DNA of 10,453 nucleotides, from assembly GCA_003694775.1 (NCBI GenBank), contig RFJV01000185.1, positions 1 to 10,453 on the forward strand. The letters are read 5' to 3'. This DNA comes from Chloroflexota bacterium (lineage in GTDB: Bacteria > Chloroflexota > Anaerolineae > 4572-78 > J111). A program made the translations under genes and the position numbers. Each line of letters opens with the position of its first letter. The stretch's first letter is position 1. Below the pieces are notes generated by a model, which was not told the origin of the DNA, made no database searches, and saw nothing but the letters and a program-made list of their open reading frames with translations. Shown one piece after another: positions 1-6,733 of this stretch.

Positions 1-138
1 CAGTTCTCCGGAAGGGGGCTGTACTGCCTGGATTTTACCAGCCTCGACCAGTTGCGTCAAGGCTTTTTCAGACAGGCCCATTTTCTTGGCCGCGGCCGAT
101 AAAGGCAGTACCTGGAGAACGTTACTTGAACCGGACAT
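1..138 (-). CDS. Helix-turn-helix DNA-binding protein, N-terminal part (cut by window edge)
   Basis: Seen: an ATG at 138 opens 46 uninterrupted codons to the window edge. An AGGGG ribosome binding site lies 6 bases before it (minus strand AGGGGACTTTG-ATG). Residues about 13-38 (LSAAAKKMGLSEKALTQLV, then EAGKIQA) have the pattern of the small MerR/excisionase-type helix-turn-helix: two short helices, with the second ending in xLVEAGKIxAV. Known of the family: such domains bind DNA as excisionases, as regulators, or as the N-terminal reader of a longer protein. The rest of this protein is outside the window, so its specific role cannot be told. Context: two tandem terminators lie just upstream (220-161) with hardly any room for another promoter. 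Expression may therefore depend on read-through of the transcript starting near 538. It could belong to a mobile element, but nothing in the window proves this. Confidence 0.7.
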   Translation of the reverse strand, partial: MSGSSNVLQVLPLSAAAKKMGLSEKALTQLVEAGKIQAVQPPSGEL

Positions 139-160
139 CAAAGTCCCCTATTTTGCCTAC

Positions 161-187
161 AAAAAGCTGTCGCCACCCGGCAACAAC
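161..187 (-). terminator. Second of two tandem intrinsic terminators before the HTH gene
   Basis: On the minus strand GTTGTTGCC (187-179) pairs with GGCGACAGC (174-166), two of the nine pairs being G-T wobbles, around a GGGT loop. TTTTT (165-161) follows. It sits only about 22 bases before the HTH start codon. Confidence 0.6.
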
Positions 188-191
188 AAAC

Positions 192-220
192 AAAAAAAGC
201 TCTGCCGGCCCGGCAGGGCT
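192..220 (-). terminator. First of two tandem intrinsic terminators before the HTH gene
   Basis: On the minus strand AGCCCTGCC (220-212) pairs with GGCAGAGCT (206-198), one wobble in nine pairs, around a GGCCC loop. A run of seven T follows (198-192). This is a textbook Rho-independent terminator and marks the end of the transcript that starts near 538. Its 5' arm and loop overlap the sequence GCCGGGC (214-208), which can instead pair with GCCCGGC (233-227), so an anti-terminating fold is possible. Confidence 0.8.
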
Positions 221-265
221 TTGGTGGCCGGGCTACGGCCCGTTATAAATAAAAAACCTTACTTA

Positions 266-335
266 TATCTGTCCCTTGTTGCTTTCTGCCTATCTGTCCC
301 TTGTTGCTTTCTGCCTATCTGTCCTTGTGCTTTCC
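266..335. repeat. 25-base tandem repeat, two perfect copies plus a degenerate third
   Basis: The unit starts TATCTGTCCC and ends TTTCTGCC. Copies lie at 266-290 and 291-315 (identical). A shortened and altered third copy follows at 316-335. It lies inside the left arm of the inverted repeat and explains why that arm is longer than the right one. There are no spacers between copies, so it is not a CRISPR array. Confidence 0.85.
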
Positions 336-359
336 GTTACTTGTCTGTCTCTTCTTGTG

Positions 360-416
<57 letters not shown>

Positions 417-545
417 ATAGAGTCTTACAAGAAGAGAGTCAGTCAGTACAGAAAGAACAAGAGCCAGATTGCAGAAGTAGCAAAGAGATTAGGCAACGAA
501 GTAAGGTGTAGAAGGCTCTAATAACTCTCTCCAATTGTGAACCCT

Positions 546-574
546 ATTTTACCATCTTCAGCCCTTTTCGTCAA
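546..574 (-). promoter_or_regulatory. Near-consensus sigma-70-type promoter for the tRNA-Cys-like leader
   Basis: On the minus strand TTGACG (574-569), a 17-base spacer, then TAAAAT (551-546). Five of six bases match consensus in each box and the spacing is optimal. Transcription would start near 538. It points away from the promoter of the RCK gene, so the two units are divergent. Confidence 0.65.
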
Positions 575-624
575 TTTTTTCGCCACAGCTTTATCCGGAA
601 CGATGTGTTGGCATCCGATAAATA

Positions 625-633
625 TGCTATAAT
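625..633 (+). promoter_or_regulatory. Extended -10 promoter of the RCK-domain gene
   Basis: TGC-TATAAT (625-633) is a perfect extended -10 element. No good -35 box is visible at the expected place (605-610 reads GTGTTG). The expected start of transcription is about 7 bases on, at 640, which is the A of the start codon. The message would then be leaderless. Confidence 0.7.
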
Positions 634-639
634 TAAAGT

Positions 640-2412
640 ATGCGGCCCCATCACCGTCTCCGGAATCTCTGGCCCAATGCCCGGCGAGACCTGCGCGTCT
701 TTGCCTACCTTTTCCCCTGGCGCACCGCAGTGTGGCTGGGCCTGATGCTGGTCAGCGTGACCTACCTGTTCTGGCTGGCTTTCCTGGTCTGGGAAGGGCA
801 GGCCATCCCCTTTCACCGCGCCTTCTTTGCCATCATCAATCTCATCTTCCTGCAGGTCAATTTTACCGAACTGCCCCTGGACCCCCGGCTGGACATCTTT
901 GCCCTCCTTGCTCCGGTGGTGGGTTTGCCTCTCTTTTCTATCTTTGGCCTGCGCATCTTCTACGTTCTGCGGGTGCTGGTCCTGCGCCGCGAGCGGGGAC
1001 AGGACTGGCACGAGGCCCTGGTCGCGGCCACCATCGACCGGCATATCCTGGTCTGCGGACTGGGACGCATTGGCTACCGGGTGGCAAACACCCTGGCCTT
1101 TGAATACGGCCAGACCGTGGTGGGCATCAACGATGTCCCCTCCCCGCTGACCAGCCGGCTGATTGACCGCGGTCTGCCGGTCATCCTGGGCAACGTGGTT
1201 AGCGCGGGGGTGCTGGAAAAAGCCGGGGTCAGCCGGGCCAGTACGGTGGTCATCTGCACCAACGTCGACCAGGTGAACCTGGAAACCCTGGTGCGGGTGC
1301 GCCAGCACAACCCCCAGGCTCGTATTGTCCTGCGCCTGTTCGATGACGACCTGGCCGCGGAGATGAAATCCTACTTCCAGGTCGATGCGGTCATCAGCCG
1401 TTCCGCGGTGGCCGGTCTGAGCTTTGCCTACGCCGCTCTGGGCGCACGCCTGCTGGACACCTTCCGCCTGAAAGACCGACTCTACGTTCTGGTGGAACTG
1501 CCGCTGGCCGCGGCCTCACCGCTCACGGGCCGCACCATCGGCGAGCTGATGGCCGGACGGGACTTAACCGTGGTCTGCCACACCCGCGGCCCCCGCCTGA
1601 CGGTGGAACCGCCGTCAGATGTCCGCCTCCTGCTGGACGACACCCTGCTGGTTTTTGCTTCGGTGGAAGATATTGTGGAAGTGCTCGACCCGCAGAAGCC
1701 GGCAGACCCGGCGGCAGAAACCGGGGCTCGCGGGCCGGTGCTGGTCTGCGGGGTGGGACGAACCGGCTACCGGGTGTCCCGCTACCTGCTGAGGATGGGC
1801 TACCGGGTGGTCGCCCTGGACACCGAACCCTCCCGCCTGACCCCCCGTCTGCGGCAGATGGGCATCCCGGTGAAGTTTGGCGACCTGCGCTGGGGCGACC
1901 TGCTCATCGAAGCCGGGGCAGAAACCGCTCCGGCCCTGATTGCCTGCACCGATGACGACCTGCTCAACCTGCAGATTGCTCTGCGTGCCCGGCGCATCAA
2001 CCCCCATCTGCGGGTGGTTCTGCGAATTTTTGATGACGCCCTGAGCGAACAGCTCCGCCAATCCTTTGGCCCCTATGCCGCTTTCAGCACCTCGGCTCTG
2101 GCCAGCACAGACTTCATCTCTGCCGCCCTGAACCGGCTGAACGTCCACCCCATCAACGTGGCCGGTACGCCCCAACTGGTTGTCCGCCTGACCATCCGCC
2201 CGGACTCCCAACTGGCCGGTACCGCCGTGGATGACCTGCACCAGCAGGAAGGGCTGACCGCCCTTCTGCACGCCCGCGACGGGCAGGTCGATATTCCCCC
2301 TCAGCCCGGCGCCGTCCTTCAAGCCGGCGATGAGCTGGTCGTCCTGGCCACAGAAAGCATGCTGGCAGACCTGAACCGCCGCAACGAATCCAGACCTACA
2401 GCGTCCGCATAA
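640..2412 (+). CDS. Membrane protein with two RCK (TrkA-N/TrkA-C) units, K+ channel-like
   Basis: 590 residues. Seen: one membrane helix about 29-50, a short pore-helix-like stretch 60-71, and a second helix about 83-115, the layout of a two-helix potassium channel. Then come RCK1 (Rossmann motif GLGRIG 140-145), a TrkA-C-like domain about 278-345, RCK2 (GVGRTG 371-376) and a second TrkA-C-like domain about 507-575. Known of the family: RCK units bind NAD(H) or other nucleotides or ions and gate K+ channels and transporters. Odd: where K+ channels have TVGYGD, this protein has QVNFTE (72-77), so K+ selectivity is doubtful. RCK1 has Asn164 and Asn185 where RCK2 has Asp394 and Asp415. The start is the first codon after an in-frame TAA two codons upstream, with no ribosome binding site, in keeping with a leaderless message. 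It could be a channel with another selectivity or a sensor. The family call is firm; the transport role is not. Confidence 0.85.
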   Translation: MRPHHRLRNLWPNARRDLRVFAYLFPWRTAVWLGLMLVSVTYLFWLAFLVWEGQAIPFHRAFFAIINLIFLQVNFTELPLDPRLDIFALLAPVVGLPLFSIFGLRIFYVLRVLVLRRERGQDWHEALVAATIDRHILVCGLGRIGYRVANTLAFEYGQTVVGINDVPSPLTSRLIDRGLPVILGNVVSAGVLEKAGVSRASTVVICTNVDQVNLETLVRVRQHNPQARIVLRLFDDDLAAEMKSYFQVDAVISRSAVAGLSFAYAALGARLLDTFRLKDRLYVLVELPLAAASPLTGRTIGELMAGRDLTVVCHTRGPRLTVEPPSDVRLLLDDTLLVFASVEDIVEVLDPQKPADPAAETGARGPVLVCGVGRTGYRVSRYLLRMGYRVVALDTEPSRLTPRLRQMGIPVKFGDLRWGDLLIEAGAETAPALIACTDDDLLNLQIALRARRINPHLRVVLRIFDDALSEQLRQSFGPYAAFSTSALASTDFISAALNRLNVHPINVAGTPQLVVRLTIRPDSQLAGTAVDDLHQQEGLTALLHARDGQVDIPPQPGAVLQAGDELVVLATESMLADLNRRNESRPTASA

Positions 2413-5302
2413 TCTCTACCGCCTTGCGCCGCAGATAGCCCCAGGTAGCAAACAGGGTGCTGACCAGCGCCGCGGCCAGCATCAGCACCAGCATATACCC
2501 TGTTGTCACCACGTCAAAGGCCGGGACGGTGGGCGTTTCACTGCGGAAGGAGCTGGAATAGCGGAACACGTACCCCAGCAGAATCCCGGCCACAATCCCG
2601 GTCAGAGTGGCGCTGAGAGTCATCACCACCGCCTCGCTGAGAAACATACCGAACAGGTGGCGGTTAGAATCGCCCATCGCTTTGAGCATGGCGATTTCAC
2701 TGCGCCGGGTATAAACGGCAATATAGGTCACCACAAACACCCCAAAGATTGCCAGTACAAAACTGACCGTGGTCAGTACCAGGATGACCACCTGGATTTG
2801 CCGGGCCGCCTGCTCCGCAGTTTCGATGTCCTCCGGGGTAGAACGGACGCTCAGGCTTTCGGTCAGGCCGTACGCCTTGCGCAGGGCAGTAGCCGCTTCC
2901 CAGATGGCCGCCTCTCGCGCCTCGTCCGGCAGGTCGAGCAGATTCTGCCGCCGGTCGGGCGCGGCCATCAGCCGCTCAAAAATGGGGTAAGTGGGGTCGT
3001 AAGGGCCATCCAGCGGGTCGCGGGTCAGTTCGCGAAAAGCGGTTTCATTGAGGAAAAGGCCGGTGCGGCCATCCTCGGCATTGGTGCGTTTGGAGGTAAA
3101 CTCGTTGAAGCCGGAAAACCGGCCCAGCACACCCACAATACGCACCACCCGCTCGTGGTCCAGCCCCTCCCCCTTCAGCCGCAGGGTATCACCCACCCCG
3201 CGGGCAAAAAACTCCGCCAGCCCCTGGCTGATGATAACCGCGTTCGGGTCGGCCAGGAGCTGGTCAAAACTTTCCGGACCGCCGGCAATCCACTCCACCC
3301 CCTCCGGGAAGGTGATGGTCGCCAGATTGCCGTCCACGCCGTAAACCCGCACTCCCACATTGCGCAGGCCCACATCATCCCGCACTTTGGTGTTGAAGCG
3401 GTAGGTCACGGCCACGTTTGGCCCCAGCAGACCGGTGGCCCGCAGTTCGGCCAGCAGTTCCCGGCTGAAGCGGTTTTTGACCTCCGACGGCACGGCTGTG
3501 GTCTGGGGCGGTCCGGGCCGGTTTTCGGATACCACCACCGCGCCCGACTTGCGAATGACCAGCGGAGTACCGTTGCTGAGCCGGATGTCGGTGGGGGTGT
3601 TGGCCCGTTCAATAGCCAGGGTGGTGGCAAAAAAGGTGGGCAGGGTGGCGCTGATGACTATCATCAGGCTGATGAGGGTGTTGCGGTTGGCCCCGCGGCG
3701 AATGTTCCGGCGGGCAAAGTAGCCCACCTTACCGGCCACAACCTGCACCAGCCCCACCAGCAGACGCTCCATCGGAATGGTGATGGGGAAAAAGAGCAGG
3801 GACGTCCCCAAAATCAGCAGAAGCAGGGAGCCAAAAATCAGGGTGGCCTGAAGCCAGAGCACCCCAAAGCTGAAGGCCAGCGGGAAAACAAAAAAGATGA
3901 GCGCGGGGTAAAAGAGCGTGACCAGCCCGCTCCAGAAAATTTTCACGTTGACCCGCCGCTCCCGCAAACGGGCCAGGTCGTCCAGGCCCAGCCCCTCGGC
4001 CACGCCGGGGTTGATGGCGTACATCACTTTGGCTCCCGCGGCCCGGCGAGCCGGCGCGTAGGCACTGACCGTCAGCACGGCCGCGGCGGTGGCAATGGAA
4101 ATCAGCAGAGCCTTGAGCGATACCGGCGGCACATCGGTCAGGGGGACGTTGGCCTGGTAGGCAATAAACGGCGCAATCGCCAGGTTGCTCAGCAGGACTC
4201 CCCCCAGCGCGCCCAGCCCAATCCCGGTGACGCCCAGGGTAGACACTTCCGCGGCCACCAGCCGGAACAGAAATCCCCGCGGCGCGCCCAGAATGCGGAA
4301 CATCGCCAGGTCGCGGGTCTGCTCGCGGACGTTGGTCATCACCATAGTCCGCACCAGCAGACCCACCACGCTGAGCGACAGAATACCGTAGATAGACACC
4401 AGGGCCTGGAAAAAGATGAACGCTTCAAACGTTTCGCTGAGGATGGTGGCCCGCGGAAGGTTGTAATCGTAGGTTTCGCCCAGCCGGTCCTGGATTATTT
4501 CGGCCAGTTCGCGGGCGCGGAAGGCCGCGGCCTGGGGGTCGTTGTTGCTGTACACTCCCTCATCAAAGGCGACCACCAGCCGCTCGGCCTCATCGGTCAG
4601 GCCCAGCCAGCGCCGGGCAAACGGCAGGTCGACCAGCACCCCGTTCTGACCGTCCAGGCCGGTGACGCCCCGCTGGAGGGCCACCGCACTGACGGTCAGC
4701 CGGGCGCGGGCCTGCCGGTCGCTCACGTTGGCCGCACTTTCGACCCCCCGCTGGCGGGGCACAGGCAGGCTGTAGCTGATGTCGAACACACTGCCCGGCT
4801 GAAGGCCAAAGGTGTCGGCGGTTTCCTGGAGCACCACCGCATAGCCGGGCGAGAAGTCCAGCGTGCCGGTGATGACCTCAAAATCGCCGTAGTCGTCGAT
4901 GGTGCGGTCCAGGGCAAAAAACTGGGCACTGCCGTGAATGGTTCCGGCAGGCAGGGCCGTGGACACCGGCACGGCCCCATCCGGTGCGGTGGGCCAGGCG
5001 TCTACCGTCACCACCCCCTGCAGGCGGGGAACCACATTGCGAATGGCCGGGTCAGCCGCCCGGATAACGGGGATAACCGCGCCGGCCTGGATGAGCCGGT
5101 CGGCCTCGGTTTCCTTTTTGGTGATGACCAGGTCGTAATCACCGGCACTGTTGCTGATGGTCGCTACGTAGAACCGCTCGTAGGTGTCTACCGTGGCGTT
5201 CAGGGCCACCAGCGCGGTTACCCCAATGGTCAGGGCGACCAGCATCAGAATGGTGCGGATTTTCCGGCGTAATAGATTTTTGGTGACGTATTTAAGTAGC
5301 AC
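2396..5302 (-). CDS. FtsX/MacB-type ABC transporter permease, large two-module form
   Basis: 968 residues, membrane protein. Seen: an N-terminal basic segment (NLLRRKIRT) and membrane helix 15-37, then a large extracytoplasmic MacB-like domain 40-290. The first FtsX module, about 296-425, carries AMFRILGAPRGFLFRL. Extra helices lie near 459-480, 483-507 and 541-563, followed by a second extracytoplasmic domain 565-830. The last FtsX module, 838-958, carries AMLKAMGDSNRHLFGMF. Known of the family: such permeases work with a LolD/MacB-like ATPase to move lipids, lipoproteins or peptides, or to transmit force to the envelope. No ATPase gene is beside it here, so partner and substrate are unknown. 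The start is a GTG at 5302 with no ribosome binding site and an in-frame TAA seven codons upstream. The homologous-looking N-terminus begins right there, so I keep it. Its stop overlaps the convergent RCK gene by 17 bases, and I see no terminator hairpin there. Confidence 0.9.
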   Translation of the reverse strand: MLLKYVTKNLLRRKIRTILMLVALTIGVTALVALNATVDTYERFYVATISNSAGDYDLVITKKETEADRLIQAGAVIPVIRAADPAIRNVVPRLQGVVTVDAWPTAPDGAVPVSTALPAGTIHGSAQFFALDRTIDDYGDFEVITGTLDFSPGYAVVLQETADTFGLQPGSVFDISYSLPVPRQRGVESAANVSDRQARARLTVSAVALQRGVTGLDGQNGVLVDLPFARRWLGLTDEAERLVVAFDEGVYSNNDPQAAAFRARELAEIIQDRLGETYDYNLPRATILSETFEAFIFFQALVSIYGILSLSVVGLLVRTMVMTNVREQTRDLAMFRILGAPRGFLFRLVAAEVSTLGVTGIGLGALGGVLLSNLAIAPFIAYQANVPLTDVPPVSLKALLISIATAAAVLTVSAYAPARRAAGAKVMYAINPGVAEGLGLDDLARLRERRVNVKIFWSGLVTLFYPALIFFVFPLAFSFGVLWLQATLIFGSLLLLILGTSLLFFPITIPMERLLVGLVQVVAGKVGYFARRNIRRGANRNTLISLMIVISATLPTFFATTLAIERANTPTDIRLSNGTPLVIRKSGAVVVSENRPGPPQTTAVPSEVKNRFSRELLAELRATGLLGPNVAVTYRFNTKVRDDVGLRNVGVRVYGVDGNLATITFPEGVEWIAGGPESFDQLLADPNAVIISQGLAEFFARGVGDTLRLKGEGLDHERVVRIVGVLGRFSGFNEFTSKRTNAEDGRTGLFLNETAFRELTRDPLDGPYDPTYPIFERLMAAPDRRQNLLDLPDEAREAAIWEAATALRKAYGLTESLSVRSTPEDIETAEQAARQIQVVILVLTTVSFVLAIFGVFVVTYIAVYTRRSEIAMLKAMGDSNRHLFGMFLSEAVVMTLSATLTGIVAGILLGYVFRYSSSFRSETPTVPAFDVVTTGYMLVLMLAAALVSTLFATWGYLRRKAVEIMRTL

Positions 5303-5304
5303 GG

Positions 5305-5366
5305 GCGATTGACGATTGGCGATTTACGATTGACGATTGACGATTGACGATTGGAGATTGAAGATT
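5305..5366. repeat. Heptamer array, ACGATTG type, about nine copies
   Basis: Consecutive 7-base units: GCGATTG, ACGATTG, GCGATTT, four copies of ACGATTG, GAGATTG and a final AAGATT. The array begins two bases upstream of the permease GTG codon and fills the place where its ribosome binding site would be. It resembles the short tandemly repeated repeats known between genes in cyanobacteria and some other filamentous bacteria. Confidence 0.9.
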
Positions 5367-5369
5367 CCC

Positions 5370-5441
5370 CGTCTCCTTGTCTCCCTGTCCCTCTGTCTCC
5401 CTGTCTCCTTATCTCCTTGTCCCCCTGTCTCCTTGTCTCCG
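5370..5441. repeat. Octamer array, TGTCTCCT/C type, nine copies
   Basis: Nine head-to-tail 8-base units: CGTCTCCT, TGTCTCCC, TGTCCCTC, TGTCTCCC, TGTCTCCT, TATCTCCT, TGTCCCCC, TGTCTCCT, TGTCTCCG. It is strictly pyrimidine-rich on the plus strand and abuts the heptamer array. With it, it fills almost the whole 144-base gap between the epimerase stop and the permease start. Confidence 0.9.
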
Positions 5442-5446
5442 TACTG

Positions 5447-6496
5447 CTACTGAACGCTAAATTTATAGATGGTGGTATGGTGGTATTCCTGTCCGGGGTT
5501 GAGGACAACGGATGGGAAGTTGGGCTGGTTGGGGGAGTCGGGAAAGTGCTGGGTTTCCAGGCAGAAACCGGTACGGCGGTGGTACACCCGGCCCCTGCCG
5601 GTCAGCGAGCCATCCAGGAAGTTGCCGGTGTAGAACTGCATTCCCGGCTGGGTGGTGTAGACTTCCAGCACCCGGCCCGTAGACGGCTCCACCACCCGCG
5701 CCGTCAGCACAGACAGGTCGCCGGCGGCGTTGAGGACAAAATTGTGGTCGTAGCCGTTGGCCCGGCGGAGCTGTTCGTCGTCGGCGTCGATGCGGGCGCC
5801 GATGGGCGTGGGTCGGGTAAAGTCCAGCGGTGTTCCGGCCACCGGTCGCAGTTCGCCGGTGGGAATCAGGTTTTCGTTCACGGGGGTGAAGCGGTCGGCA
5901 TTAATCATCACTTCATGGCCCAGGATGTCGCCCTGACCGGCCAGGTTGAAGTAGGTGTGGTTGGTCAGGTTGATGATGGTCGGCTGGTCGGTCTGGGCAT
6001 GGTAGTCAATCCGCAGTTCGTTCTGGTCGGTCAGGGTGTAGGTCACCGTGGTAGACAGGTTGCCGGGATAGCCTTCCTCGCCGTCGGGGCTGAGGTAGCG
6101 CAGAACCACGCCAACCCGGTCTGCGGCGTGGAACGGCTCGGCCTGCCAGACCTGCTTGTCGAAGCCCTTGAGGCCGCCGTGCAGGTGGTTGGGGCCATTG
6201 TTCTTGGCCAGCGTATAGGTAACACCGTTGAGGGTAAACCGGCCGCCGGCAATCCGGTTGGCAAAGCGGCCCACCAGCGCGCCAAAAAAGGGATGCTTCT
6301 GGAGATAGCCGTCCAGGGAATCGAATCCCAGGGTCACTTCGGCGCGGCTCCCGGCCCGGTCGGGGGCCAGGATAGAAACCACAATACCGCCGTAATTGGT
6401 AACGGCGACTTCCAACCCGGCATTGCCGGTCAGGGTGAACAGGTCTACAGCAGTCCCATCAGACAGATTACCAAAAGGTTGCTGGGTGATGTTCAT
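5447..6496 (-). CDS. galM: Aldose 1-epimerase (mutarotase)
   Basis: 349 residues, the usual length of the family. It interconverts the alpha and beta anomers of aldoses such as galactose and glucose, feeding sugar catabolism, and no signal peptide is visible, so it is probably cytoplasmic. Seen: GRFANRI (76-82, substrate-binding Arg), NHLHGG (103-108), TNHTYFNL with the catalytic acid His180, GYDHNFVL with the substrate-binding Asp250, and CLETQHFPD with the catalytic base Glu314. All key residues are present. The ATG at 6496 is preceded by AGAGGTGA, 4 bases away, which supports the start. It is transcribed away from the sdh operon and is followed by the permease gene after the two repeat arrays. 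No sugar kinase or transporter gene is next to it, so the sugar it serves cannot be told from context. Confidence 0.95.
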   Translation of the reverse strand: MNITQQPFGNLSDGTAVDLFTLTGNAGLEVAVTNYGGIVVSILAPDRAGSRAEVTLGFDSLDGYLQKHPFFGALVGRFANRIAGGRFTLNGVTYTLAKNNGPNHLHGGLKGFDKQVWQAEPFHAADRVGVVLRYLSPDGEEGYPGNLSTTVTYTLTDQNELRIDYHAQTDQPTIINLTNHTYFNLAGQGDILGHEVMINADRFTPVNENLIPTGELRPVAGTPLDFTRPTPIGARIDADDEQLRRANGYDHNFVLNAAGDLSVLTARVVEPSTGRVLEVYTTQPGMQFYTGNFLDGSLTGRGRVYHRRTGFCLETQHFPDSPNQPNFPSVVLNPGQEYHHTTIYKFSVQ

Positions 6497-6538
6497 CGCT
6501 TCACCTCTGGGGCAAGATTGTCACTGCGCAGGCTTTGC

Positions 6539-6562
6539 CCGGCAGTTGCCGGTATTGTACCA
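6539..6562 (-). promoter_or_regulatory. Candidate galM promoter with an inverted repeat over the start site
   Basis: On the minus strand TGG-TACAAT (6562-6554) is an extended -10 element. No convincing -35 box precedes it. The expected start, near 6547, lies inside the inverted repeat CCGGC-AGTT-GCCGG (6539-6552), which may be an operator or a small hairpin at the 5' end of the message. The leader would be about 50 bases. Confidence 0.45.
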
Positions 6563-6571
6563 CAGCTATGC

Positions 6572-6586
6572 GGGAATGGGGAATGG
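6572..6586. repeat. Short direct repeat GGGAATG x2
   Basis: Two adjacent copies of GGGAATG (6572-6578, 6579-6585) plus one G. It is a 7-base unit as in the array at 5305-5366 but with another sequence. It lies between the divergent galM and sdh promoters. Confidence 0.5.
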
Positions 6587-6592
6587 TAGTTA

Positions 6593-6628
6593 GCGAATAA
6601 TTGCGATACTTCGCAGAGTGAGTATAAT
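6593..6628 (+). promoter_or_regulatory. Promoter of the sdh operon, with a dyad between the -35 and -10 boxes
   Basis: TTGCGA (6601-6606), 16 bases, TATAAT (6623-6628), expected start near 6635, giving a leader of about 94 bases. A perfect dyad TGCGA-TACT-TCGCA (6602-6615) overlaps the -35 box and spacer. A second, wider one is GCGAA (6593-6597) with TTCGC (6610-6614). Their position would suit a repressor site. The regulator is not identified. Confidence 0.6.
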
Positions 6629-6699
6629 ACGGGCATATTACCCTCTATCGGGGCCTGAGCCTTGAAGCGGTTTTTCATCCCATCTTCATTACTCAACAT

Positions 6700-6733
6700 A
6701 CCATGAAGTATTGCAAAGGAGGCAATATATGGT
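6700..6733 (+). promoter_or_regulatory. Hairpin presenting the sdhC ribosome binding site in its loop
   Basis: ACCAT (6700-6704) pairs with ATGGT (6729-6733, containing the start codon). After a GAAG/T internal loop, TATTGC (6709-6714) pairs with GCAATA (6722-6727). The 7-base apical loop AAAGGAG (6715-6721) is most of the ribosome binding site AAGGAGG. The start codon would be paired while the binding site stays open, which could tune translation of the operon. Confidence 0.5.

Noticed and set aside
266..335. CRISPR array
   Set aside because: The 25-base units are directly joined with no spacers, and no cas genes are in the window. The 7- and 8-base arrays at 5305-5441 are likewise spacerless.
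571..1308. A 245-codon minus-strand frame over the RCK gene start
   Set aside because: It is antisense to the RCK1 region, which has a clear Rossmann motif, and has no domain or ribosome binding site of note.
2657..5272. An 871-codon open frame on the plus strand opposite the permease gene
   Set aside because: The opposite strand encodes a clear FtsX-type permease over its whole length. The plus-strand peptide is rich in G, Q, H, R and P with no domain, as expected of a shadow frame in GC-rich DNA.
5351..6589. A 412-codon plus-strand frame opposite galM
   Set aside because: The start of the frame is the octamer array and the remainder is antisense to a complete mutarotase gene.
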